Shown: positions 42,929 to 51,868 of the stretch, one piece after another
How the letters are laid out: each line of letters begins with the position of its first letter
Position numbering within the stretch: position 1 is the first letter of the stretch
DNA from: Archangium violaceum Cb vi76
GTDB taxonomy: Bacteria > Myxococcota > Myxococcia > Myxococcales > Myxococcaceae
Assembly (NCBI RefSeq): GCF_000733295.1
Contig: NZ_JPMI01000161.1
Location: forward strand, 1-53,820
DNA: 53,820 nt
Reading direction: 5' to 3'
Program-made: the position numbers and the translations under genes
Notes under the pieces: model-generated
Database searches by the model: none
Told to the model about the DNA's origin: nothing
What the model saw: only the letters and a program-made list of their open reading frames with translations

Positions 42929-44128
42929 ATGAAGACGGTCCACTGCGCGTGTGTCGTGTTGTTGCTGTGGGGAGCGGTCCTCGCGGGATGCGGTGCCGCC
43001 CGGGTCAACGTGCCTCCGCCCACCGGGGACGAGGTGACGATCCTGGTCCCCGGCTACCGGGGCAGCTTCCTCGTCACGGAGGGCCCCGAGCCCGAGCGGG
43101 CGTGGCTCACGGTGGGGCAGGCGCTCTCGAGGGGAGAGCGCACGCTCGCGCTGCCGTTTCCCGGCCAGCGGCCGGTGCCGGGCTATGGGCCGCTGCGGCC
43201 GGACGGTCCGATGACGCGGCTCTCGGCGTTCTTCGTGTCGGTGGATGCGTATGGCTCGTTCATGGAGTTCGGGAAGGAGCACCTGCCGGGCTTCGTGCCG
43301 TTCTCGTATGACTGGAGGAAGGACATCCGGGAGAGCGCGGGGGCGCTGTGCGAGCGCATCGAGCAACTGGTGGAGGAAGGGGGAGGGAAGCGGAAGGTGA
43401 ACATCGTGGCGCACAGCATGGGGGGGCTGGTGACGATGCACTGCCTGCTGCACGGTGGCGCGCGAGCGGGTGGGGGCGCTTGGTCCGGGGCCGGGCACGT
43501 GAAGCGGGTGGTCATCATCGGCACGCCGTTCACGGGAGGACCGGGGCTTTTCGATGACTTGCAGGTGGGCACGGAGACGTTGCGCAACCGGGCCCTGCTG
43601 GCGCGCGAGGCGCTGTTCACCTTCGCGTCCGCCTTCCAATTGCTGTCCACGCGCAGCGACTTCTTCGTGGATGCGGGGGGGAAACCCATCGAGCTGGATG
43701 CCTTTGATGCGGCCGTCTGGTTGAGGGAGGGTTGGGGGCCGTTCGCGGACGCGACGCTGCGGGAGGACGAGGCGTACCGTGCGCAGTTGGTGCGGATGTT
43801 GGAGGCGCACCGGGAGTTGCACGAGGCACTCGGGCCGAGGCCGGGGCTGCCGGCGGCTCCATTCGAGACGCTGGTGGTGGTGGGGACGGGGAGGCCGACG
43901 GTGAGCGGGATGCGGCTGGTGGACGGGAAGCTGGACGTGAAGAACCCACCGCGAGCGGATGGAGATGGCTCGGTGTTGTCGGCGCGGGCGGTGCCGGTGT
44001 TGCCGCTGGTGTACCAGCGAGTGGACAGCCCGGCGGAGCACGTGGCGCTCATGTCCGACCGAGAGGTGCTCCACGCGGTGGAGCGCTTCCTGCGCGGAGA
44101 GACGGTGGGACCGGTCCACCAGCCGTAG
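42929..44128 (+). CDS. Lipase/acyltransferase-like lipoprotein (LCAT-type fold)
   Basis: 399 residues with a lipoprotein signal (lipobox LAGC, Cys21). The alpha/beta hydrolase core has ILVPGYRGSFLV, FVPFSYDWRKDIRE and the nucleophile in IVAHSMGGLV (Ser163). A later VVVGTGRPTVSG and a C-terminal SPAEHVALMSD could supply Asp and His. The DWRKDI segment is typical of lecithin-cholesterol acyltransferase-like enzymes. Anchored to the envelope, it may act on lipids or esters. It converges with the module 3 immunity gene, 6 bp apart. Confidence 0.85.
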   Translation: MKTVHCACVVLLLWGAVLAGCGAARVNVPPPTGDEVTILVPGYRGSFLVTEGPEPERAWLTVGQALSRGERTLALPFPGQRPVPGYGPLRPDGPMTRLSAFFVSVDAYGSFMEFGKEHLPGFVPFSYDWRKDIRESAGALCERIEQLVEEGGGKRKVNIVAHSMGGLVTMHCLLHGGARAGGGAWSGAGHVKRVVIIGTPFTGGPGLFDDLQVGTETLRNRALLAREALFTFASAFQLLSTRSDFFVDAGGKPIELDAFDAAVWLREGWGPFADATLREDEAYRAQLVRMLEAHRELHEALGPRPGLPAAPFETLVVVGTGRPTVSGMRLVDGKLDVKNPPRADGDGSVLSARAVPVLPLVYQRVDSPAEHVALMSDREVLHAVERFLRGETVGPVHQP

Positions 44129-44134
44129 TGGAGG

Positions 44135-45475
44135 TCAGGAGCGGTGGCGCTCGGCGACGCGGTAGAGCTGGGTGAGGGAGGAGTCGAGGAGGGACTGACG
44201 CGAGCGCATGTAGCGCCAGGCGCGGACGAAGGGGAGCCAGACGCGGTGGCCCACGCGGACCTGGGACTCCTCGAGCTTCTGGCGAGGAATCCACTGGCCG
44301 CCCAGGTGGCGCACGAGCACCTGGCCCAGGTAGGCGCCGATGGCGGGCACCGCGTGCTCGTCGATGTGGTGGCGCTCGAAGACGGTGGGGAAGTCCTGGT
44401 GCCAGAACTGGTAGTCGACCTCGGTGAGGGACAGGGGAGTCTCATCGAAGACGGAGGGCACCTGGGTGTGCAGTAGCGCGACGAGGTGCTCGGCGAGGTC
44501 GCCGTAATGCCCGAGGGCCCGCTGGGGGTCCGCCACGTCGGAGGGGAGGGCGGCGGAGGAGGGGAGCCACTCATCGGGCTCGGGGGGCTGGTAGTGGTTG
44601 AACTCGGAGATGAGGCGCTGGCGCTCGTGGAGGGCGCGGTCATCCACCACGCGAGAGAGGAGCGGGGCGACGTCGGGGTGGAAGCGGGGCTCGACGGGAG
44701 CGAGCGTGGCGCTGCGCTCGCGCAGGGTGCGCAGGAGGGTGGAGAAGTCGAGGTCTGGCCGGAGGTGGGCGTGGGCGCGGGCCTGGGCGAGGCGGGCCGC
44801 GTCGCTGGCGAAGTCGGCGGCGGTGGGCCAGGTGACGAGGAGGACGGAGCCGTTGGGCAACTCCTCCACCCGGTGAGCCGGAGTGGAGAGCATGCGCTCG
44901 CGGCCGACCGTCTCCACCAGCCTGGTGCCGAAGACGTTGAGCCAGAACACCTCGTAGATTTTGTCGAAGCCGTCCCTTCGCGAAGTCTTCTCATCGCGGC
45001 CGAAGTCTGGAGCGCCCGCCAGTTCCTCATCCGCAATGCTATGGGCCGAGGCATGGGAGACCGGGTAGCGGGAGGCCCAGGCGCGCACCATCTCCACGAA
45101 TTGGCGGCAGCGCTCCGCCTCCGCGAAAAAAGAGAGCGGCCTCACCTGAATGGGGATGTCCAATTGGGGAGAAAGCGGCGGGAACCAGAGCCGCAGCGTC
45201 ATGTCCAACGCGGGCCACTTCGTCCGGTAGAGCCCGATGTGGGTGTACCTTTCCTGGCGCTCCTCTTCCAGGGCCTTCCAGATGGCAGCGCGGGCGTATT
45301 TGCGTTGTCGCTTGCCTTCGACAACGTCCGGCATCCACTCGCCCGCGTGCATCTCGAGCGCTTGGAGAAAGGGCTCCAACTCATCTTCCAGCGCTGCCCG
45401 TGGGTCAAAAGCACCATTGAAGTCGAGCTGGAGGCTGTCCTCCTCCTTCAAGTCCCGTAACTTCAGCCGCTTCAT
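44135..45475 (-). CDS. Predicted immunity protein of module 3 (446-aa family)
   Basis: 446 residues, paralogous to 6553-7893 over the full length. The best-conserved blocks are WLNVFG, GRERMLSTPA, VEELPNGSVL, ARLAQARAHAHLRPDL, LVALLHTQVPSV, GAYLGQVLVRHLGGQW and SLTQL. The N-terminal 60 residues differ (MKRLKLRDLKEEDSLQLDF), which may carry toxin specificity. As in module 1, a DUF3396-like core seems to be followed by a separate C-terminal domain. The ATG overlaps the toxin stop (ATGA). Cytoplasmic; inferred to bind the toxin domain encoded just upstream. Confidence 0.78.
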   Translation of the reverse strand: MKRLKLRDLKEEDSLQLDFNGAFDPRAALEDELEPFLQALEMHAGEWMPDVVEGKRQRKYARAAIWKALEEERQERYTHIGLYRTKWPALDMTLRLWFPPLSPQLDIPIQVRPLSFFAEAERCRQFVEMVRAWASRYPVSHASAHSIADEELAGAPDFGRDEKTSRRDGFDKIYEVFWLNVFGTRLVETVGRERMLSTPAHRVEELPNGSVLLVTWPTAADFASDAARLAQARAHAHLRPDLDFSTLLRTLRERSATLAPVEPRFHPDVAPLLSRVVDDRALHERQRLISEFNHYQPPEPDEWLPSSAALPSDVADPQRALGHYGDLAEHLVALLHTQVPSVFDETPLSLTEVDYQFWHQDFPTVFERHHIDEHAVPAIGAYLGQVLVRHLGGQWIPRQKLEESQVRVGHRVWLPFVRAWRYMRSRQSLLDSSLTQLYRVAERHRS

Positions 45476-47721
45476 TGGAACGACACCTCCACTCCCGGAA
45501 CCGCGTTTTCGGTTTTGTTCACGGCTCTTTTCGATTCGGCTGCATTCTTGGGTTTGAGGGAGCCGCCCTCGTAGATGAGGCGAAGCCTTGGAACTGGTAC
45601 CTTGCTGCCTTCGCGGAGATGGAGTTGGAGGGAGGGCCGGCGGATGTCCAGCGTCCCGCCGTAGTACCGCAGGGCTTCTCTGGCGTCCGCAATCATCTGC
45701 GCCGTAAAAGCCTTTTCATCCAACAGGCTGAAGTCCCGGCTCTTGAAGCTGAACGTTTCCACGCGCGGCGGTGTGCCAGCGAGCGCGCTTTCTTCGATGA
45801 CGAGCACATCGGCGAAGCGCAGGCCGCTCTCCAGTGTCCTCACGCCCACATAGGTCTCGATGCGGGGCTGGAGGAAGTCCCCCAGGAAGCGGCGCTCCGC
45901 CCGGGGCCGCTGCGCGTCGATGCGCAGCATTTCCACCATGATGCGCTCGAAAGCCAGCCCCCGGGCGAACCATCCCCGCATCCGCTCATAGCCGGCCCAG
46001 GCCAGGGGCGGTTTCACCGCCGTCCCTTGTCTCATCTCCCCGAGGCGCTTCTCGTAGTAGGTGACGTACTCACTCCAGCGCGGGTTGCTCTGTGCGCCGG
46101 GCGGCGGGGCCTCGAGGACAGGGCGCTGCTTCTCCAGCAACTCGACGTTTCCGGGGAGGCGTGGGCTCGATGACTCGAGCTCCACCCGCAGCCATTTGGC
46201 TTCCACCACTTCCGGGGTGAGGCCCGCCTGCTCGTCCACCAGCGAGGACAGGCTGGTCTGGTGCCTGGCGGCAGGGGTTGTCTTCGGGGTGGAACGTGCT
46301 GTGTCGTCCGCCAGGGAAGTCACTTCGCCGGGACCCTTGCCCGCACCACCCCTCGCCTCAGTGGGACTCGCGCGCTCGGGTCTGCGTTGGGACAACCAGG
46401 CTTGTGCCCTGGCGACATTCCCCCGCGCCTCGCGCAGGGCCAGGGCGGCGTCCACGCCTCCCACTGCCACGAGTTGACCCGCCTCGCGGCTGGAGCGGAT
46501 GTCCCTGGCCAGTTCCCGCAGGCCGTCCACGCCCAGTGTCTCTTCCAACTGCCGTGCCATCTCCTGGAGAGCGCGCATGCGCTGCTCGGGCGGCGGGAGT
46601 CCTCGCGGGAGTCCCGTTCCACCGCGAGCCTGGGACAGGGCACGCAGGCCCTTGCCTCCCGCGTACAGGGCCACCAGCAGCGTCGCGGGTGCCAGCTCCC
46701 GTGAGGCCTGCTCGTACTGGCCCTGGGAGAGTGTGTAGGCGCCGTGGCCCGTGCCGGCCACCAGGTGGAAGAAGCCCAGAGGCACGCCAAAGGTCAGCGA
46801 GTCGAAGGTGCCCACCACCACGTGGCCCGGGGCGAAGTGTCGCTGCCGCAGGGCCTGGTTTACTTCGTCGAAGGCCCGCTGGTAGGGCGGAGGAAGCTGC
46901 CCCCTCATCATGTGCAGCCGCGTGTACCGGGCGTTCCCGCTCGTCTCGCTGCTGGAGAGGGCGTCCCGGGCAGCGCGGCCGAGGCCCCGAAGGATGTCGC
47001 TGGCCTGCTCGGCCCGGTCAGGGAAGTGGGGGAGCGGCAGGCCCCGGGCCTCCAACTCCTCGCGCACCGCTGGCATGAGGCCCAGCGTCTGTCCCAACTG
47101 CTTGTCCCCGGCCAGCAGCCGCAGCATCTCCCGCACCTCGTCGTCGTGGGCCGAATGCAGGACGAAGAGGGCGAACACCTCGGCGTACGCGAGGCCGTAC
47201 AACTCGGTGGTGGTGAGGAGGAAGGCGACGCGTTTGCGCTGCAGGAGGGGCACGGCATCCTCTCGCACGGGCCCCAGGGCGCCGAGCCTTACAGCGCCCC
47301 AATCCTCCAACGCCTCCAGCAGTCGGGGCATGTCCACCCGTTGCTGTACCTGGAGGAATTCCGCGGGGGAGCACCCCCACAAGGGCGCCAGCAACTCCTC
47401 GTCGCTAGAGGCCAGGTCGGGCCAGCCCGGTGGCAGGGCCATGCCCGCGCAAGAGAGCGGGGCCGGCGCGAAAGCCTGTGCCACGCCTTCCCAGAGATGC
47501 TCCTCCCAAGGCGCGTTCGCGGACTCTCCGGGGAAGCCACCCGCGCTTCCCTCGGTTTCGGCCAGTACCGGAGTGGTGGCTGGCCGCCGGGAAGCGGAGC
47601 GTGAGTGGAGGCCGAAGCCGCTCGTCAGACTCCCTCGCGGGTGGCCCGTGCCGCAGCCAGCGAGCAGCACCAACATGGCCAGCGCCAGGACAACCGGGCC
47701 CACGGGCCGCGCGGGGAACAT
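45472..47721 (-). CDS. SitA-like lipoprotein toxin of module 3
   Basis: 749 residues from MFPARPVGPV, lipobox LAGC (Cys23); a longer start at 47796 is possible but would give an overlong n-region. The carrier (about 30-540) is helical: REMLRLLAGDKQLGQTLGL, TSGNARYTRLHMMRGQLPP, a hydrophobic stretch near FGVPLGFFHLVAGTG and a UBA-like helix. The toxin domain (about 540-749) repeats the module 1 domain: WSEYVTYYEKRL, KPPLAWAGYERMR, FADVLVIEESALAG, RVETFSFKSRDF, EALRYYGG. Asp followed by S-x-K and a downstream Gln suggest a restriction-endonuclease-like core. Lipidation fits delivery by outer-membrane exchange. Confidence 0.8.
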   Translation of the reverse strand: MFPARPVGPVVLALAMLVLLAGCGTGHPRGSLTSGFGLHSRSASRRPATTPVLAETEGSAGGFPGESANAPWEEHLWEGVAQAFAPAPLSCAGMALPPGWPDLASSDEELLAPLWGCSPAEFLQVQQRVDMPRLLEALEDWGAVRLGALGPVREDAVPLLQRKRVAFLLTTTELYGLAYAEVFALFVLHSAHDDEVREMLRLLAGDKQLGQTLGLMPAVREELEARGLPLPHFPDRAEQASDILRGLGRAARDALSSSETSGNARYTRLHMMRGQLPPPYQRAFDEVNQALRQRHFAPGHVVVGTFDSLTFGVPLGFFHLVAGTGHGAYTLSQGQYEQASRELAPATLLVALYAGGKGLRALSQARGGTGLPRGLPPPEQRMRALQEMARQLEETLGVDGLRELARDIRSSREAGQLVAVGGVDAALALREARGNVARAQAWLSQRRPERASPTEARGGAGKGPGEVTSLADDTARSTPKTTPAARHQTSLSSLVDEQAGLTPEVVEAKWLRVELESSSPRLPGNVELLEKQRPVLEAPPPGAQSNPRWSEYVTYYEKRLGEMRQGTAVKPPLAWAGYERMRGWFARGLAFERIMVEMLRIDAQRPRAERRFLGDFLQPRIETYVGVRTLESGLRFADVLVIEESALAGTPPRVETFSFKSRDFSLLDEKAFTAQMIADAREALRYYGGTLDIRRPSLQLHLREGSKVPVPRLRLIYEGGSLKPKNAAESKRAVNKTENAVPGVEVSFQ

Positions 47722-47823
47722 CCACGGCACTCCCACGCTCACGTTGGGGCTCGACCGTGTGCCCGTCGGGTATGGGTCAACACGATGAGTGGACATGCCG
47801 CTCCTCACCGCCCCGTCATGGGG

Positions 47824-48561
47824 CTACCAGACGAGCCGCGGCCCCTCCGTGCGGAGCCGCTCCCGTCTCGCTTCGTAATCCGGAAGCAACCGCCCCAGCG
47901 CCGCCCAGAACTCCCTCCCATGATCATCATGGGTGAGATGGACGATTTCGTGGGCCACGACGTAATCCACCAACCGCATCGGCGCCTGGATGATGCGCCA
48001 GTTGAAGCGCACTACTCCGGCACCGCAGCTCCCCCAGCGCTTCTCCTGCTCGCGGACGAGCACCCGGGGCTCGGGGACACCGGCCCTCCGTGCCCACCAC
48101 ATCACCCGCTCGGTCAGCCGTTCCCGGGCGTGTGCCCGGTACCACTCGGAGAGGGCTTCCCGGACTGCTCCCGTCCGCGCCTCCCCGGTGAGGGCTCCGG
48201 GGACTCCCACTCGCAGCCGGCCACGCTCGAGCCGGACCTCCGGGGCCGCACCGCCACGGCGGACCTCCAGCCGGTATTGCCTCCCCAGGTAGAGGAAGGT
48301 CTCTCCCCCGACGAACTCTCGGGGGCTCGGTCTTGGCTCGGCGGGTCGCACGAGGCGCAGGCGTGAGGTGATCCACTTCGCCTTGGCCTGGACCACCGCA
48401 TCGAGCCGCTCGACCGGGGTGTCCCGAGGAGCGGTGAGGATGATCCGCCCCGGCGGTGCGACGCTCAGTGCCACGGTCCGGCGCCGGGTGCTCCTGCGGA
48501 TGCCATAGGGAATCCGTGTGGTCCCCCACTGCACCTCCGAGCGCTCCTCCACTCCGCTCAC
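47824..48561 (-). CDS. YgjP-type metallopeptidase (DUF45) of the RM locus
   Basis: 245 residues. The zinc motif HEIVH is followed by HGREFW, and REQEKRWGSCG-x-x-VRFNWRII precedes it, all standard for YgjP/DUF45 proteins. These SprT-like enzymes are often encoded next to hsdR in type I restriction systems, where they may remove DNA-bound protein. The start overlaps the end of the hsdS::hsdR chimera (ATGA), so all three RM genes form one operon. Cytoplasmic. Confidence 0.9.
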   Translation of the reverse strand: MSGVEERSEVQWGTTRIPYGIRRSTRRRTVALSVAPPGRIILTAPRDTPVERLDAVVQAKAKWITSRLRLVRPAEPRPSPREFVGGETFLYLGRQYRLEVRRGGAAPEVRLERGRLRVGVPGALTGEARTGAVREALSEWYRAHARERLTERVMWWARRAGVPEPRVLVREQEKRWGSCGAGVVRFNWRIIQAPMRLVDYVVAHEIVHLTHDDHGREFWAALGRLLPDYEARRERLRTEGPRLVW

Positions 48562-49799
48562 CGTTTCCTCCTGGCCCGTGCGAGGTCCATGATTCTCGCC
48601 GTCGCCGCCTCCACCTTGGCGGGATCTCCGAACCGGGCGGCCCGGAGCCGCTTCTTGATGCTCTGGCGCATCTCCCGCTGCACGTCCTCCTTGGTGGCCC
48701 AGTCGATGATGTCGGTGCTCGGGTCGATGGCCTCCTGGATGATGGACGCCAGCTCCTTCCGGGACTCGTCGTAGACGATGTCCGGCTCCCCGGCCTGGGG
48801 AAGAGGGCCTTCCTCCAACACGCCATAGATGGCGAACGCGAACTCGCTCAGGCCGATCTTCTGGGCGGCACCTTGCTCGTCGCGCGCCTCGGCGCGCAAG
48901 CCCTGGAGGAGCTCCAGCTGCCGTGCATCGTCGATGCGCTGGAGCTTCCGGTCCGCGATGATCTGCTCCAGCCGCTCGCGCAGGGACGTGTAGAAGGCCG
49001 GGGTCTCCTCCAGCCTGACGTGGATTTCATGCCGGAGGGCGTGCTCCATCTCGCTGGCCCTCGCCTCGGGCGTCTTCAGCGCCTCGAGCTTCTCCTCGAA
49101 CTCCCTGCCGAAGAGGGAGACTTCCTTCACGAGGATTTGAATGCCCTCGGCGGTGACGGACTCCTCGATGAGCTGGCGCACCTTCGCGCCGCAGTCACCC
49201 AGGTCCAGGCTCCTGTCGCGGAAGCGGGCCCTGGCGGCGGCGCGAATCTTCCCGAGCCAGCGCAGGTCATCCACGTAGGGCAGCGCCCGCGGGTCGGGCA
49301 GGAGCATGTCGAGCGACTCGGAGAACGCCCGGAAGGCCTGGTCGAACGTGGCGCGGACGTCCTCGGGCTCCAGGAGGGAGACGCACGCTTGGAAGTACGA
49401 TGTGAATGAGAGATGCCGGAGGTAATCGATGTTCAGTGATGACTTGGGACGAAGGCTGACGTACTCGTTTGAGACGATGGAACCGGAGAGCTCCTTTGGG
49501 ACGACACCGCAGGCTCCGTGGATGATTTGTCGTTTGGAAATGAGGAAATCATCCGTCTCGATTCGGAATTGGCTCTTTACCCTGATGTCACGGCCACGCA
49601 GCCTCTCTCTGGGGGCGATACCACCCCGGCTGCGCTTCGCATTGACCAACTGATATTCTTTGTCGTCATCGAGGACAACGGGGCGTTCCACTACGTCCAG
49701 GAGTTCACCAAAGGCGAATCGTTGCCAGCCTTCGGGGGCGGGCGGTTCAACCGGTGCGCCCGGATCTACGCTCGGTGGATACTGATTAGAACGGGCCAT
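48558..49799 (-). CDS. HsdS::HsdR chimera: one target-recognition domain joined to the end of the restriction subunit
   Basis: 413 residues. Residues 1 to about 138 are the first part of a type I specificity subunit (WQRFAFGELLDVVERP, LVNAKRSRGGIAPRE, DDFLISKRQIIHGACGVV). From about residue 142, the sequence is the C-terminal region of HsdR: SLLEPEDVRATFDQAFR, LPDPRALPYVDDLRWLGKI, EARASEMEHALRHEI. The join (nt about 49370-49390) is in frame. The second recognition domain of HsdS and the nuclease and helicase domains of HsdR are absent. This is a deletion between hsdS and hsdR. Restriction should be lost; whether the single recognition domain still guides HsdM is open. Confidence 0.85.
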   Translation of the reverse strand: MARSNQYPPSVDPGAPVEPPAPEGWQRFAFGELLDVVERPVVLDDDKEYQLVNAKRSRGGIAPRERLRGRDIRVKSQFRIETDDFLISKRQIIHGACGVVPKELSGSIVSNEYVSLRPKSSLNIDYLRHLSFTSYFQACVSLLEPEDVRATFDQAFRAFSESLDMLLPDPRALPYVDDLRWLGKIRAAARARFRDRSLDLGDCGAKVRQLIEESVTAEGIQILVKEVSLFGREFEEKLEALKTPEARASEMEHALRHEIHVRLEETPAFYTSLRERLEQIIADRKLQRIDDARQLELLQGLRAEARDEQGAAQKIGLSEFAFAIYGVLEEGPLPQAGEPDIVYDESRKELASIIQEAIDPSTDIIDWATKEDVQREMRQSIKKRLRAARFGDPAKVEAATARIMDLARARRKR

Positions 49800-51675
49800 A
49801 ACCGAGTTCCTTCAGCGTCGAAGTGAGGCGCGCTTCGGCGTCGTTTCGAGCGCGCTGGATTTCGGCGAGCTTCCGAATCGCGGCCCCGACGTCCTCTTGC
49901 TGCCTCTCTGTTCCAAGGTCCACATACCGCGAGATATTCAGGTTCCAGTCGTTGGCCTCGATCTCTTCGAGAGTCACTGCTCGGGAAAGACGAGATTGGT
50001 CCTTGAACTCCCTGACGCACCGAACGAGTGTGGCTATGTTCTCGTCGGACATGGTGTTCTGCTGGGTGGTGCCCGGAATCATCTGGTCTGCACCATGAAC
50101 GAACAGGACCTTCCGCTTGCGTTCAGGTGCTTTCTGCCGATTGAGCACGAGAACCGCTGCCGGGATGCCCGTGCCATAGAACAAGTTGGGGGCCAACCCA
50201 ATGACCGCCTCGATGAGATCATCCTTGAGGAAGCCCTTCCGAATCTCGGCCTCGCTGCCGCCCCGGAAGAGCACACCGTGCGGCATGACAACTCCAAGCT
50301 GCCCCTGGTTATTGAGGGTGGCGACCATGTGCTGAAGGAAGGCGAGGTCACCCTTGGTCTTGGGCGGGATGCCGAAGCGGAACCGTCCGTGCGCGTCGGC
50401 CTCGGCCACCTCGTAACCCCACTCGTCCAGTGAGAAGGGCGGATTGGCAATCACGCGGTCGTAGAGGATGAGGCCGCCGTCCTGCAGGAGTTTCGGGTCG
50501 CGGATGGTGTCGCCCTTCTCGATGCGAGGGTCGGGCAGGCCATGGAGCAGCAGGTTCATTTTGCAGATGGCCCACGTCCCGAGGTTCTTCTCCTGTCCGT
50601 GCAGTGTCAGGTTCCGCGGATCGCCGTCGTGGCGCTCCACGTATTTGGCGCACTCGATCAACATGCCGCCCGAGCCGCACGTCGGGTCCGAGATGCGCAT
50701 CCCCTCGCGGGGCTGGAGCAGCTCCACGATGAGCTGGACGACCTTCCGGGGCGTGTAGAACTCGCCGCCCTTCTTGCCGGCATCGTCCGCGAACTTCTCG
50801 ATGAGGTACTCGTAGGCGCGCCCGAGCATGTCGGGCTCGGACAGCGACGCATTGCGCAGGGACAGCTTCGAGAAGTGCTGCACCAGCTTGGAGAGCACCG
50901 TGTCCCGGTTCTTCCCATCCCCCAGCTTGCGCTCGTCGTTGAAATCGATGCCCGCGAGGATGCCATCCAGGCTGCTGTTCTCGTTCTCCAACGCATCGCA
51001 CGCCTTGCCGAGCGCCTCGCCGATGTTCGTGGAGACCTTCTGGATTTCGCTCCACCGGGCGCGCTTGGGAACGAAGAAGCGGTGGGAGTCTCGGTCCTCC
51101 CACGCCACGTCGGCGGGCTCGCCCTGGGCGAGGAGCTTCTCGGCCTCCTCCTCGAACACATCCGACAGGCGTTTGAGGAAGAGCATCCCGAAGATGTAGT
51201 TCTTGTAATCGGACGAGTCGATGGAGCCCCGGAGGATGTCGGCGGCGCTCCAGAGATGGCGCTCGAGCTGCTCCACGGAGAGCTTCGGGGTGGAGGGCAG
51301 CTCCAGGGAGGTCTGCTCCGGGGCCGCGGGCTTGCGGCCGGGCTTGGGAGCGGCGGGAGCGGGCGAGGCCCCGTTGTCCCCGGCGCCGAGGATGCGCCGC
51401 ACGAGCACGTCCTTCTCTTTCCCGCCGCGGTCCAGCTCGAGGGCGTCGCAGATGGACTGGAGCTCCTCGCGCTTGAGGCCGGCGAGCAGCGCGGCGAAGT
51501 CCACGGAGCGCGAGCGGACGAGGGCATCGGCGTGGTGCTCGGGGACGCGGCGGTCGGCCACGTCGAGGCCGTAGTGCTGCGTGAGCTCTTTGAGGCGGGC
51601 CCGCCCGAGCTGCAAGAGGGCCAGACGGCGCTTCGCTGGAGATAGACCGGTGTTGCCCAAGAACTTCCTCCCCAA
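49786..51675 (-). CDS. hsdM: Type I restriction-modification DNA methyltransferase subunit
   Basis: 629 residues. N-terminal extension of about 130 residues, including a SAP-like helix pair (FAALLAGLKREELQSICDAL), then the HsdM_N bundle (LERHLWSAADILRGSIDSSDYKNYIFGMLFLKRL). The methylase domain has motif I DPTCGSGGM at 330-338 and motif IV NPPF with Asn411, giving N6-adenine methylation from S-adenosylmethionine. The C-terminus is complete (NLNISRYVD). It overlaps the chimera by 14 bp. Intact, so it may still methylate if a recognition subunit works. Confidence 0.93.
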   Translation of the reverse strand: MGRKFLGNTGLSPAKRRLALLQLGRARLKELTQHYGLDVADRRVPEHHADALVRSRSVDFAALLAGLKREELQSICDALELDRGGKEKDVLVRRILGAGDNGASPAPAAPKPGRKPAAPEQTSLELPSTPKLSVEQLERHLWSAADILRGSIDSSDYKNYIFGMLFLKRLSDVFEEEAEKLLAQGEPADVAWEDRDSHRFFVPKRARWSEIQKVSTNIGEALGKACDALENENSSLDGILAGIDFNDERKLGDGKNRDTVLSKLVQHFSKLSLRNASLSEPDMLGRAYEYLIEKFADDAGKKGGEFYTPRKVVQLIVELLQPREGMRISDPTCGSGGMLIECAKYVERHDGDPRNLTLHGQEKNLGTWAICKMNLLLHGLPDPRIEKGDTIRDPKLLQDGGLILYDRVIANPPFSLDEWGYEVAEADAHGRFRFGIPPKTKGDLAFLQHMVATLNNQGQLGVVMPHGVLFRGGSEAEIRKGFLKDDLIEAVIGLAPNLFYGTGIPAAVLVLNRQKAPERKRKVLFVHGADQMIPGTTQQNTMSDENIATLVRCVREFKDQSRLSRAVTLEEIEANDWNLNISRYVDLGTERQQEDVGAAIRKLAEIQRARNDAEARLTSTLKELGYGPF

Positions 51676-51868
51676 CAGGTGCGGTCACGAATGACCGGAG
51701 TGCTGGGGTGTCTAGCATGAGAGAAGGCTCCCAAGCCGGAGCTTCACGGTGAGTGCAGCCCGGGGGGCGCGGTGGTGAGACGCCGGGGTCGGGCCCGGGC
51801 CGGTCTGGCAGCCCGTCTTCGAAGTGCGGGACACTGGCCGCCATGTGCAATGGCTGGAGGAGCCGGAC

